From Rhodospirillales bacterium (GTDB taxonomy: Bacteria; Pseudomonadota; Alphaproteobacteria; Kiloniellales; JAKSDN01): a stretch of DNA of 56,456 nt. The notes beneath the pieces are model-generated. The model was not told the DNA's origin, did not search any database, and saw only the letters and a program-made list of their open reading frames with translations. The stretch lies in NCBI GenBank assembly GCA_029859805.1, contig JAOUCL010000003.1, forward strand, positions 1 to 56,456, given 5' to 3'. This document shows positions 16,793 through 25,621 of this stretch, one piece after another. The first letter of the stretch is position 1, and every line of letters starts with the position of its first letter. A program made the translations under genes and the position numbers.

Positions 16793-18445
16793 CTACCGCG
16801 GCCAGGTTTTTCGCGCCGCCTCCCACCAAGCGCGCCAAGCCGCCGGATCGAAGCCGAAGCGCTCACCTGTCAAGGCCGTAAGCGCGCCGACCAGATCGCC
16901 GAGGAGCCAAGGCGGATCACCGGGGCGCTCCAGGCGGTCGATCAGGGCGTCGAGGGTCTCCCGGTCGTCCTGGCCGATCTCGCCCGCCGCCCAGATCGCA
17001 GCCGGCGCGGTCTCGAAATACTTCTCGCTCCGGTTGGCCGGCGCGGTCCAGGGTTCGGCGATCAGCTCGGCCGGCACGCGGCCCTCGCCCGCCAGCGCCA
17101 TGCCCCACAATAGGGTCCAACGGGCGAGCTGTTTGGCAGTTGCGACCGTTGCCCCGCCGATCAGGGAGACCGTCATATCGGGAACGGACGCCGACAGCCG
17201 CTCGGCGAAGAACCCCGGTGGCGGCCCGGCCAGCGCGGTGCGATAGACCAGGTCGCGCAGCACCCGGCCGTGACCCCCGTAGCTCGCGGGGTCGACCAGC
17301 GCGCCGTCGAGCTCGGCCCCCATGGCCACCCAGTCACCCGGAGCGGGCGCCCGGCCGGGAAATCCTTCGAGCGGTTCCGGCTTCGTCGCAGGCGCCTCGA
17401 CCGGTGCCGGCGGCGCCGGGCCCCACAGGATGCCGCGTCCGTCGCTGCCGGCGCCGGCAACGTAGGGCCGCCCGCCGTAGAGCGCGACCGCGTGCGGCGT
17501 ACCGCCCTCGAGACGAAAGCGCGCCTTCCACCGGCGGCCGTCCGGGCTGTACCACAGCAGGCCGCCCGTGCTTTCCGCGCTGACCGTCCATAGCCCGCCC
17601 GGTCCGGCGGCCAGCCCGCGCGGCCGCCAGCCGCGGCGTGCTTCGGACACGCGCTCGCTCGCCACGCCGTCGCTACGCCAGACGGCCGCGCCGCCGGCCG
17701 TGGCAACCAGGCCGTAGAGCCGGCCGTCGCGCACGACGGGCCCCTCGACCGCCTGGCCCTTCGGCCAGCCCGGCAGGTCCTCGACGGTCTGGCCGTCGAA
17801 GCACACCAGACGCCGTCCCGCGGGGTCACGCAGCCCACCCACGAGGCTCCCGCCTAGACCGGCCAGTGTCGTGATCCGGCTGACCCGGCGGTCGGGCGTG
17901 GGATGGTCGTAGGCCGGCCGCCAAGTCACGCCGCCATCTTCCGAGACCTGCAGCCCGGCGCGCCACGCCGAGGTCGCAGCGACCAGCCGGCCGTCGAGCC
18001 CGGCGAGCGCGTGGGTGTGGAAGGCCCGGGCGCTTGGGATCACGCCGCTGCGCCAGCGCGCGCCGTCGGTCACCGCGAAGCGTCCCCAGCCGAGGCTGAA
18101 GCGCGAGTCCTCGTAGGGCCAGTAGAGCAGCCCGCCAAAGACCACCGGCAGGCCGGCGTCCTGGCTGAACAGATGGCGCTCGTAGCGCAGAGCGCCATCC
18201 CCCGGATCGTAGCTGTAGATCTCCGCGCTGTTGTGGTTGACGCCCTTGACGCTGTTCGTGAGCCAGAGCCGACCGCCGTAGCCGATCAGATTTGAGACGA
18301 CCGGCCAGGGCCCGAGGCGCGCCAGAATCGGCAAGGCCTCCTGGGCATGAGCGGGCGCGGCTGCCGTCCAGAGCAAAGCGGCCGCCAACAGCCTCCCGAC
18401 AGCCCTGCACCGCCGCCTATCACGCTCGCCCCCGTTACCGCTCAT
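16793..18445 (-). CDS. Secreted beta-propeller-like protein with C-terminal helical domain, function unknown
   Basis: 550 residues. The N-terminus has an Arg-rich region, a hydrophobic core LLAAALLWTAAAPAHA and a signal peptidase site near residue 34. The body (about 40-350) has recurring strands with sialidase/Asp-box-like turns such as SEDGGVTWRPAY and YSPDGRRWKARF, which suggests a beta-propeller. After a Pro-rich linker (about 350-375) a helical C-terminal part ends with ALTGERFGFDPAAWRAWW, a motif I know from HEAT-type and planctomycete-like periplasmic proteins. No catalytic motif is evident. It converges with the permease gene (19 bases apart). Function is not assigned; a sugar- or protein-binding periplasmic role is possible. 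Confidence 0.75.
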   Translation of the reverse strand: MSGNGGERDRRRCRAVGRLLAAALLWTAAAPAHAQEALPILARLGPWPVVSNLIGYGGRLWLTNSVKGVNHNSAEIYSYDPGDGALRYERHLFSQDAGLPVVFGGLLYWPYEDSRFSLGWGRFAVTDGARWRSGVIPSARAFHTHALAGLDGRLVAATSAWRAGLQVSEDGGVTWRPAYDHPTPDRRVSRITTLAGLGGSLVGGLRDPAGRRLVCFDGQTVEDLPGWPKGQAVEGPVVRDGRLYGLVATAGGAAVWRSDGVASERVSEARRGWRPRGLAAGPGGLWTVSAESTGGLLWYSPDGRRWKARFRLEGGTPHAVALYGGRPYVAGAGSDGRGILWGPAPPAPVEAPATKPEPLEGFPGRAPAPGDWVAMGAELDGALVDPASYGGHGRVLRDLVYRTALAGPPPGFFAERLSASVPDMTVSLIGGATVATAKQLARWTLLWGMALAGEGRVPAELIAEPWTAPANRSEKYFETAPAAIWAAGEIGQDDRETLDALIDRLERPGDPPWLLGDLVGALTALTGERFGFDPAAWRAWWEAARKTWPR

Positions 18446-18544
18446 CGGCCCTCGGCTTCCCTTGCCCGCTCTTCGCGCATTCTATTCCTTGCGCGCCGCC
18501 CGTGGAGCCTCCTTAATTGCCGTTCTTGTGGAGGAGAGAGGACC

Positions 18545-19294
18545 ATGAGCTTCGAGGGCAAGACGGCGGTCGTGACCGGAGCGGGTGGCGGCATGGGCCT
18601 CAACGTCGCCCGCGATCTGCGCGCAGCGGGCGCAAACGTCGCGCTGATCGACCTGAAGGAGCGGCCCGAGGGCCTGGACGACGGCCCCGGGCGGGCGCTC
18701 TACCTGCAGGGCGATGTCGGCGACGATGACTTCGTCAAGGAGGCGGTCGAGCGGACTTTTGCCGAGACCGGACGGCTCGACTACCTGGTCAACGCCGCCG
18801 GCGTGCTCTGGTTCGGCCGCGACAGGTCGATGGTCGAGACCGAGCTGGAGGTCTGGGACGAGGTGCTCAGGATCAACCTCCGCTCCATGGTGCACACCGC
18901 GCGCCACGCCGTGCCGCTGATGCAGCGGAGCGGCGGCGGCGCCATGGTCCACGTCGCCTCGATCCAGGCGCTGCGGGGCGACGACAGACCCCAGGACGCC
19001 TACCAGGCCTCCAAGGCGGCGATCGTCTCGCTGTCCAAGTCGCTGGCCGTGCAGTTCGCCGCCGACGGCATCCGGTCCAACGCGCTGCTGCCCGGCGGCA
19101 CTTACTCACCGATGCAGGAGCGCTGGGACCAAGACCCGGCCATGAAGCAGGCCGCGGCCGACGGCGTGCCGCTGGGACGCGTCGGAACCACCCAGGACAT
19201 GGCCGACGCGATCCTCTTCCTGCTTTCGGACAAGGCCGCCTTCATCACGGGCACCGAGCTGATCGTCGACGGCGGGCGCACGGCGCTGCCGTAG
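18545..19294 (+). CDS. SDR family oxidoreductase (3-oxoacyl-ACP reductase-like)
   Basis: 249 residues from the ATG at 18545, which follows GGAGGAGAGAGG. Motifs are TGAGGGMGLN (glycine-rich, about residues 12-21), NAAGVLWFG, the catalytic serine in VHVASIQALRG and YQASK. The C-terminal FITGTELIVDGGRTALP is the usual classical SDR ending. The cofactor pocket ALIDLKERPEG favours NAD(H). It stands alone between the secreted propeller gene (divergent) and the glycosyltransferase gene (convergent, 7 bases apart), so context does not reveal the substrate. Confidence 0.9.
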   Translation: MSFEGKTAVVTGAGGGMGLNVARDLRAAGANVALIDLKERPEGLDDGPGRALYLQGDVGDDDFVKEAVERTFAETGRLDYLVNAAGVLWFGRDRSMVETELEVWDEVLRINLRSMVHTARHAVPLMQRSGGGAMVHVASIQALRGDDRPQDAYQASKAAIVSLSKSLAVQFAADGIRSNALLPGGTYSPMQERWDQDPAMKQAAADGVPLGRVGTTQDMADAILFLLSDKAAFITGTELIVDGGRTALP

Positions 19295-19301
19295 AGGCGA
19301 G

Positions 19302-20933
19302 TCAACGGCCCAGATCGGCAAGCTCGGCGGCCAGCCGGCGCGCCACCGTGCGCCAGTCGTGGCGCGCCGCAACTACGTCGCGCAGGGCCTGCTTGTGACG
19401 GCCGCCCAGGTCGAACGCGCCCGCCGTTTTCTCCGCGATCTCGGCGACCTTGCGGGCCGGGTCGATGGAGAGCTTCATCAGGTCCGCATGCTCCGGCGGC
19501 AGGGCGCCGGCCACCGCGTCGATGCTGGCCGCCATGCCCGCGAAGTAGGTGCCGAGCGGGAAGCTGCCCGAGGCGAGCGCCTCGAGAAAAACCAGGGGTC
19601 CGGCCTCGGCCACCACCGAGGGGAAAACCGCCGCATCGCAGCACGGGAAGAGATGCTTGAGCTCGCCGTGGGTCAGGTAGCCGGTGAAGATCACGCGCTC
19701 GGACCGAACGGTCCGCCGGGCGGCCTCGAAATAGCCATCCAGCTCGCCGCGCTCCTCCAGGCCTGAGAAGAAGAGACGAAGGTGCTCGAAGGGTGCGGGC
19801 CGGCCTTCCAGCACGCTGCCCCAGTCGGCGATGGCACGGGCGAGCCCAGCCGCGCCCTCCTCGAGCGCCCAGAGCAGGGCCTCGAGGACCTCGCGCAGCG
19901 GGCCGTGCCCGACCACGACCAGGCGCGCGCGCGGATGCTTGCTAAGGATCAAAGGAAGCGCCGCGACGATGCTCTGCGGGCCCTTGGCGGCGATCAGCCG
20001 GCCGACATAGAGCAGCAGCTCGTCGCGGCGCCAGTCGATCCGCGCCAAGCTCTGCTCGAGGCCGGCGTCGGGGCGCTTCCATTCATAGCCCCGTACGGCC
20101 TGGAGGGCAGCCACGAGCTCCCCCCGCGCCATGTCCGGTCGGAGGCTCGCGCGGAGCCGCTCCGCCGCCTCGGGGCGCCTGCCGCGCTCCAGGCCCGCCA
20201 GGGCCTTTTCCAGGGTTCGGAGTCGGGCGCCGCGATCCTCCCTGCCGACCGGCGCGAAGGCCGCGGTGTCGACACCGAGCGGTAGGTCTCGGAGCTTCTT
20301 CTCGAGGCCCGGCAGCGCCGGGAAGGTCTCGCGCACCCGCCGGCGCATCTCCTCGCCGATGACGATCAACCGGTCCGCCGCCGCCAAGGCGCTCTCGGCC
20401 AGGGCGTGGAAGCGCGGGTCCTTCTTGACCGCGTACTCGATCGCGCTGCCGTGCGGCATGACGGCGTAGGGCACGCCGGTGGCCGCATGCACCCGCTCGG
20501 CCACGACCGACATGAGCACCGCGTGGTTGGCGTGAAGGACGGAGACGCCGGCCTCGCGCACGACCCGCTCGACCACAACCACGTTTCGCCCCAGGTAGTC
20601 CTCGATCGCCGCGTCCGGCAGGTCGATCATGGGCAGCGCCCGCGCGAACTCCTCGTACTTGTCGCCGACGTAGACCGGCAGGGTGTCGCCGAGGCGCGGC
20701 TTGTGCAGGACGCAGCGACCCTCGTAGGGCGTCTTGCGCTCGAACAGCGTGGTCACCCCGCCGTCCGGCTCGTAGGCGTAGGCCGCGGCGATGAAGTCGT
20801 AGTGCTCGGGATGGGGCTCCTGGCAGACCAGGTGCACGGCCTCCCCCTCGCGGCAGAGCGCCCGCACCATCTCGCGGGTCCAGAGGTTGCTGCCGGAGCC
20901 TTCGAGCAGATAGCCGTGCAGGATGCAGATCAC
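19302..20933 (-). CDS. GT4-type glycosyltransferase with large insertion
   Basis: About 543 residues if the GTG at 20933 is the start (a GAGG lies about 10 bases upstream); the upstream open frame has no family content. The start gives the nucleotide-sugar GT-B N-terminus (V)ICILHGYLLEGSGSNLWTRE, with the glycine loop EGSGSN. The C-terminal donor domain has ELLLYVGRLIAAKGPQSIVA, the VVGHGPL loop and the retaining-enzyme E-x7-E element in VAEAGPLVFLEALASG. The protein is longer than typical GT4 enzymes (about 380-420); extra segments lie around residues 230-300 and 355-410. Sucrose-synthase- or mannosylfructose-type enzymes are comparable. Donor and acceptor are unknown. Confidence 0.78.
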   Translation of the reverse strand: MICILHGYLLEGSGSNLWTREMVRALCREGEAVHLVCQEPHPEHYDFIAAAYAYEPDGGVTTLFERKTPYEGRCVLHKPRLGDTLPVYVGDKYEEFARALPMIDLPDAAIEDYLGRNVVVVERVVREAGVSVLHANHAVLMSVVAERVHAATGVPYAVMPHGSAIEYAVKKDPRFHALAESALAAADRLIVIGEEMRRRVRETFPALPGLEKKLRDLPLGVDTAAFAPVGREDRGARLRTLEKALAGLERGRRPEAAERLRASLRPDMARGELVAALQAVRGYEWKRPDAGLEQSLARIDWRRDELLLYVGRLIAAKGPQSIVAALPLILSKHPRARLVVVGHGPLREVLEALLWALEEGAAGLARAIADWGSVLEGRPAPFEHLRLFFSGLEERGELDGYFEAARRTVRSERVIFTGYLTHGELKHLFPCCDAAVFPSVVAEAGPLVFLEALASGSFPLGTYFAGMAASIDAVAGALPPEHADLMKLSIDPARKVAEIAEKTAGAFDLGGRHKQALRDVVAARHDWRTVARRLAAELADLGR

Positions 20934-21346
20934 CGGGATGTTGCCTCGTCCGTCATGACGGCGGTATCCGACCTTAGCGACTCGGGGCGCAGAGGCAATG
21001 CCGCCGCAGTGTTCGGCAGTACACCGTCCCAGGTCTCGGGCCCGAACAGTCCCATGACCGTGGTCATGTTGGCCGCGCTCGTGGCCCTGCGCAAGGCGGC
21101 CGCGCCGACCTGCGCGAGCCAGTTCCGTTCTCTTGTCTGGACGACCCTGCCTTCGGGCTGCCGGTTCCATGCAGCTCGTTGTCGCCGCTGTCTCGGGCAC
21201 GATATTCCCGGTTAACTGATCCAGATAGACAAATAGTTGAATAAGACTAGCTATAATAGCGCTTACAGTTAAGTTTTTCGAAAGACCTGAGGAATAATAA
21301 GGCCAGATTCCACACGCGGTCATCGACAGACCAAGGAACCACCATC
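20934..21346. other. Divergent intergenic region upstream of molybdoenzyme operon
   Basis: 413 bases between the minus-strand glycosyltransferase and the plus-strand iron-sulfur subunit gene. No gene is supported; the longest open frames continue the glycosyltransferase frame upstream without family content. From about 21210 to 21310 the DNA becomes strikingly A+T-rich compared with the rest of the window and contains a perfect TATAAT. Confidence 0.45.
21226..21257 (+). promoter_or_regulatory. Candidate sigma-70-type promoter of the molybdoenzyme operon
   Basis: A perfect TATAAT occurs at 21252-21257. The best -35 match upstream is TAGACA at 21226-21231, but its 20-base spacing is too long for an unassisted promoter; GACAAA at 21228 gives 18. 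This suggests an activator-dependent promoter about 90 bases before the iron-sulfur subunit gene. The call rests on motif inspection only. Confidence 0.35.
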
Positions 21347-22102
21347 ATGAGCGACAAGAAAGCAAACGCCGCAGTAAGCCGGCGAAAATTCATCGCGGCG
21401 GCGGGCGGTACGGCGGCGCTCGGTGCGAGCGCGGCCGCCGCGCCAAGGGCAGCTCGCGCCGCTGGAACGGCACACAAACCTCATTATGGAATGCTGATCG
21501 ACCTGCGACGGTGCATCGGCTGCCACGCCTGCAGCGTGTCCTGCAAGGCGGAATTCGATGTGCCCTTGGGCGCGACGCGCTCCTGGGTGGAGTACATTGA
21601 AAAGGGCGACTACCCGGACGTCAGCCGGCAATTCCTGCCGCGGCTGTGCAACCACTGCTCCAAGCCGCAATGCGTCGACGTCTGTCCCACCGGGGCGACC
21701 TGGAAGCGCGAGGAGGACGGCATCGTCGTGGTCGACGCGGATATCTGCATCGGCTGCAAGTACTGCATCCTGGCCTGTCCCTACGACGCCCGGTTCACCA
21801 ATCCGATAACCGGGACCGCGGACAAGTGCGATTTCTGTCAGCACCGCGTGTCACAGGGGCTGGTGCCGTCCTGCGTCAACGCCTGTATCGGCGAGGCGCG
21901 GATCTTCGGCGACCTCAATGATCCGCAAAGCGAGATCTCGAAGTTGATTGCCCGCAACCCGGTCACCGTCCTGAGACAGGAGATGGGGACCGAGCCGAAC
22001 GTGTTCTACATCGATGCGGACCATACGGACCCCAACGGCGCCACGAACAACGGCCAGTACGTGCGGGTCGATACCCACCGGCAGCACGCGGAAAGGAGAT
22101 AG
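21347..22102 (+). CDS. Tat-exported four-cluster ferredoxin subunit of a molybdoenzyme (TtrB/PsrB-type)
   Basis: 251 residues. A twin-arginine signal is present (VSRRKFIAAAGG with R12 and R13, then an Ala-rich core ending AARAAG). The mature protein has four cysteine groups for [4Fe-4S] clusters: CIGCHACSVSC, CNHCSKPQCVDVCP, CIGCKYCILACP and CDFCQHR...CVNAC. This is the electron-transfer B subunit of DMSO-reductase-family enzymes. An exported B subunit and the gene order B-C-A match tetrathionate reductase ttrBCA and related periplasm-facing reductases. It would carry electrons between the quinone-interacting C subunit and the catalytic A subunit. The ribosome binding site is AAGGA 8 bases before the ATG. 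Confidence 0.88.
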   Translation: MSDKKANAAVSRRKFIAAAGGTAALGASAAAAPRAARAAGTAHKPHYGMLIDLRRCIGCHACSVSCKAEFDVPLGATRSWVEYIEKGDYPDVSRQFLPRLCNHCSKPQCVDVCPTGATWKREEDGIVVVDADICIGCKYCILACPYDARFTNPITGTADKCDFCQHRVSQGLVPSCVNACIGEARIFGDLNDPQSEISKLIARNPVTVLRQEMGTEPNVFYIDADHTDPNGATNNGQYVRVDTHRQHAERR

Positions 22103-22104
22103 CC

Positions 22105-23070
22105 ATGCAACAGGAACTGATGTGGGGGCTGCCTGTCGTCTTGTACCTGTTTCTGGCGGGCGTCGGCGCCGGGGCGTTGACCGTCAGCGCGTCGATCTTT
22201 CTCCGTGGCGGCGACGTGGCCCGCGGCCTGCATGTCGACACCGCGCGTTACGGTGCGTTTCTCGCACCTGTGCCGATCATGATCGGCTGCGGTTTGCTGG
22301 TTTTCGAGCTGGGCTCGTTCGAGACCGGCCACTGGTTCAAATGGCTGAACCTGTACAAGGTCATAAACCTTTCGCCGATGTCGATCGGCACGTGGTTGCT
22401 GTCCGTGACGGTCGTGGTCAGCGTGGTTTATGCCTACACGTTCCTGCGCGACGCACCGGGTCTGCCGAATGAAATGCGCTATCCGCTCCGCCGGAAACTG
22501 TCCTGGCTCGCCGTGCCTCTGGGAATCGCTACGGCGGTCTACACCGGGATCCTCCTGGGCGCGATGCCGTCGCGGCCGTTCTGGAACTCGCCCATCGTGG
22601 CGCTCCTGTTCCTGGTATCCGCGTTATCCACCGGAATCGCCGGCACCCTGTTGATCCGGGCGCTCTTCCACGCGTCCAATCCCGACCCCGAGACCGGGAA
22701 GAATTTCTCTCGGAGCGGCTACCTGTTGACGGCGGCGGATGTCCTGCTGATCGGTTTCGAACTGATGATCATCTTCCTGTTCATCATGTACGCGCACCTG
22801 ACCATCGGCAGCGTCAAGGAGGCCGTGTCGGTCATCCTGTTCGGCGGCGACCTCGCACCGCTGTTCTGGTTGGGCGTTGTGGTGATCGGCCTGCTGATCC
22901 CCGCGCTCGTCGAATCGATCTACATCGTTCCCAAGCTCCTCTACCACCGGGATTTCTCCGTTCCCCGGGGCGTCGAGGTTGTCGTGCCGGCCGTGATCCT
23001 CGTGGGCGGCTTCATGCTGCGCTACGTGGTGGTTGTCGCCGGGCAGATCACTGGGCCGGTCGGAATCTGA
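22105..23070 (+). CDS. NrfD/PsrC-type membrane anchor subunit
   Basis: 321 residues, almost entirely hydrophobic with about nine membrane segments. The N-terminus QQELMWGLPVVLYLFLAGVG and the segment GAGALTVSASIFL are typical of the NrfD family, as are LFELGS...WFKWLNLYKVINLSP and SPMSIGTWLLSVTVVVSVVY. The protein has no haem ligands and exchanges electrons with the membrane quinone pool. It starts 2 bases after the iron-sulfur subunit stop and is followed 10 bases later by the catalytic subunit, so the three are one transcript. Length is close to PsrC/TtrC. Confidence 0.88.
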   Translation: MQQELMWGLPVVLYLFLAGVGAGALTVSASIFLRGGDVARGLHVDTARYGAFLAPVPIMIGCGLLVFELGSFETGHWFKWLNLYKVINLSPMSIGTWLLSVTVVVSVVYAYTFLRDAPGLPNEMRYPLRRKLSWLAVPLGIATAVYTGILLGAMPSRPFWNSPIVALLFLVSALSTGIAGTLLIRALFHASNPDPETGKNFSRSGYLLTAADVLLIGFELMIIFLFIMYAHLTIGSVKEAVSVILFGGDLAPLFWLGVVVIGLLIPALVESIYIVPKLLYHRDFSVPRGVEVVVPAVILVGGFMLRYVVVVAGQITGPVGI

Positions 23071-23080
23071 GGAGGATACA

Positions 23081-25621
23081 ATGGTTAGTCGCCGCAACTT
23101 TCTGAAACTGGGCACAGCCGCCGCCGGCGCTTCGACCGCGCTTGCCGGAACCAGCGCCCTGACAGCAGCGAAACCCGTGACGATCACGGGGGGCAAGGAT
23201 TACTCGCCCCGGACCGGCAAGGAGCGCCAAGCCATTCCCAGCGCTTGCTGGCAATGCGTCAGCCGTTGTCCGATCATCGGGTACGTCGAGGACGGCCGGC
23301 TGGTGAAGATCGAAGGCCAACCCAGCTCGATCCGGACCGATGGCAAGATCTGCGCCAAGGCGCAGGCCGGGATCAACCAAGCCTACGACCCGGACCGCAT
23401 CCTCTATCCCCTCAGGCGCGTCGGCGAGCGCGGCGAAGGCAAGTGGAAGCGGATCTCCTGGGACGAGGCGCTGGGCGAACTCGCCGGGCGCCTGAAGAAG
23501 CTCCGCGACGATGGGCACCCGGAGAAGTTCATGTTCCACTACGGGCGCATGAAGGCCAGCTCCAGCAAGCTCATCAAGAGCGTGTTCCTGGCCAACTACG
23601 GCACCAAGACGATCGGCAACCACACCAGCATCTGCGAGGGCGCCAAGTGGACCGCGCAGGAGCTGACCTGGGGCAAGCACTACGACAACTGGGACTTCGA
23701 CCACGCGAAGTACATCCTGAACTTCGGATCGAACTGCCTCGAGGCGCACACCAACCACACTTCGGTGGCGCAGCGCCTGATCAAGGCCCTGGCCGACCGC
23801 CGGGTCAAGATGGTGACCTTCGACGTCAGGCTGTCCAACACGGCGGCCAAGTCGAGCCGGTGGGTGCCCGTCAAGCCGGGCACCGACCGGGCCGTGGCCC
23901 TCGCCATGTGCAACGTGATCATGAGCGAGGACCTCTACCGCGGCGAAGGCGAGGCCTTCCTCAGGTTCTGCAAGGCCACGCCGGACATGAACGCCACGAC
24001 CGCGGACAAGGTCGCGGCGCTGAAACGGCACCTCGCCCAGTACACGCCCGAATGGGCGCAAGAGATGAGCGGGGTCGACGCCGAGCTCATCCGCAACATC
24101 GCCCGCGAGTTTGCAAACACCAAGCCGGCTTGCCTGGTCACCTACCGGGGGGCCGTCGCCCATTTCCACGGCGGTGAGACCGAGCGCGCGATGCAGATGC
24201 TGGCCGCAATCACGGGCAACATCGACAATCCGGGTGGCCGGTGCCGGGCCGTCGGCGCCAAGTGGAAGTATCCGAAGGGGCCGAAGAACAAGCCCAAGGC
24301 GAAGAAGCTGAAGATTCTCGATGGCGCCAAGGGACAGGCGGTCCTGCCGACCCATCACATGAACCATCAAGTCTTCAACATGATCAAGGACGGCAGCGCC
24401 GGCAGGCCCGAGGTCTATATGTGGTACTGCTATGCGCCGGTGTATTCCAACGGCGACTGCCAGGCGAACATCGAGGTCCTGAAGGACGAGTCGCTCATCC
24501 CCTTCACGGTCTGCGTCAACCCGTACTACGACGAATCCGCGGCGCTCGCCGACCTAATCCTGCCGGACACGCCATACCTCGAGCGATGGGATTGGGAGGA
24601 TATGGTCTCGCCGAAACAGGTGCCCGAGTATTACCTGCGCCAGCCGCTCATCAAACCCCTGGGCGAGGCGAGAAACTTCGGCGACGTATGCTGCGAGCTG
24701 GCGGACCGGATGGGCTTCCCGCTCGGCATCAGCTCAATGGAGGAGTTCGTCAAGCTGTCCTGCGAGAAGACACAGGCCGTGAAAGCTGCCGGCGGCTTCG
24801 AGTACATGCGCACGCACGGCGTCTGGCACGATCCCAAGGCCAAGCCCAAGTACTACTCCTACCTGAAGGAGGTCAAGGCGGAGGCCCTGGCGAAGGACGG
24901 CGTGATCCTGGACGAGGCCACGGGCGTGTACTGGAACTGGAAGAAGTCCAAGGCCAAGAGCGCCGAGGAGGCCTTGGCCAAGGGCTACACCCACACCAAG
25001 AACGCCTATAAGGGCTATGTCGGACAGCTGATCGACGGCACGGTCTATGCCGGCTTCAAGCCCGACAAGGTGAACAAGTCGGGCTACTTCGAGCTCCACT
25101 CCGGCATCATGGAGGACAAGGGCCTGGCGCCACTGCCCGGCTACGTGGTCGACCCCGACCACAAGGCCATGAGTGCGGACGAATTCATCCTCACCACCTT
25201 CAAGGTCAACGTCCAGACCCACTCGCGCACGCAGAACTGCAAGTGGCTGAGCGAGATCTATCACGACAATCCGGCCTGGATTAACCCCGAGTCGGCGGCG
25301 GCCAAGGGCATCGAGGACGGGGACCGGATCAAGGTCAAGTCCAAGATCGGCGAGATCGAGACCACGGCGCGCGTAACGCCGGCCGTGGCCCCGGGCGTGA
25401 TCGCCATCTCAATGCACTGCGGGCACTGGGAGTACGGCCGCTATGCCTCGGACAAGGCTTCGCCGTTTGGCGCCGAGAACGATCTGGAATATCGGCGCAA
25501 ATGGTGGAAGAGCAACGGCGGACACCCCAACTGGGTCATCCCCAACGACCCGGATCCGATCAGCGGTCAGCAACGCTGGATGGACACCGTGGTCACCGTG
25601 AGCAGAGTCGCGGCCGCATGA
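23081..25621 (+). CDS. Tat-exported molybdopterin oxidoreductase catalytic subunit (TtrA/PsrA/PhsA/ArrA group)
   Basis: 846 residues from the ATG at 23081 (GAGGAGG upstream). A twin-arginine signal VSRRNFLKLG opens the protein. The [4Fe-4S] motif is C-x2-C-x3-C-x27-C (CWQCVSRC ... DGKICAKAQAG, about residues 50-85). The molybdenum ligand is probably the cysteine in NHTSICEGAKW, the position used in thiosulfate, polysulfide, tetrathionate and arsenate enzymes. The C-terminal dinucleotide-binding domain follows (FKVNVQTHSRTQNCKWLSEI). Two lysine-rich stretches near residues 400 and 620 are unusual. Length is below TtrA (about 1000) and near PhsA/ArrA. The terminal electron acceptor or donor is not determined by the sequence. 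Confidence 0.88.
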   Translation: MVSRRNFLKLGTAAAGASTALAGTSALTAAKPVTITGGKDYSPRTGKERQAIPSACWQCVSRCPIIGYVEDGRLVKIEGQPSSIRTDGKICAKAQAGINQAYDPDRILYPLRRVGERGEGKWKRISWDEALGELAGRLKKLRDDGHPEKFMFHYGRMKASSSKLIKSVFLANYGTKTIGNHTSICEGAKWTAQELTWGKHYDNWDFDHAKYILNFGSNCLEAHTNHTSVAQRLIKALADRRVKMVTFDVRLSNTAAKSSRWVPVKPGTDRAVALAMCNVIMSEDLYRGEGEAFLRFCKATPDMNATTADKVAALKRHLAQYTPEWAQEMSGVDAELIRNIAREFANTKPACLVTYRGAVAHFHGGETERAMQMLAAITGNIDNPGGRCRAVGAKWKYPKGPKNKPKAKKLKILDGAKGQAVLPTHHMNHQVFNMIKDGSAGRPEVYMWYCYAPVYSNGDCQANIEVLKDESLIPFTVCVNPYYDESAALADLILPDTPYLERWDWEDMVSPKQVPEYYLRQPLIKPLGEARNFGDVCCELADRMGFPLGISSMEEFVKLSCEKTQAVKAAGGFEYMRTHGVWHDPKAKPKYYSYLKEVKAEALAKDGVILDEATGVYWNWKKSKAKSAEEALAKGYTHTKNAYKGYVGQLIDGTVYAGFKPDKVNKSGYFELHSGIMEDKGLAPLPGYVVDPDHKAMSADEFILTTFKVNVQTHSRTQNCKWLSEIYHDNPAWINPESAAAKGIEDGDRIKVKSKIGEIETTARVTPAVAPGVIAISMHCGHWEYGRYASDKASPFGAENDLEYRRKWWKSNGGHPNWVIPNDPDPISGQQRWMDTVVTVSRVAAA

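Noticed and set aside
13555..16866. 1103-residue open frame on the minus strand over the GS-like and permease genes
   Set aside because: It is a shadow frame: His/Arg/Gly-rich, no domain, opposite two well-supported genes. High GC produces such frames throughout the window.
21347..25621. Naming the operon ttrABC outright
   Set aside because: Gene order and Tat signals agree, but catalytic subunit length and lack of ttrRS leave several other sulfur, arsenic or selenium substrates possible.
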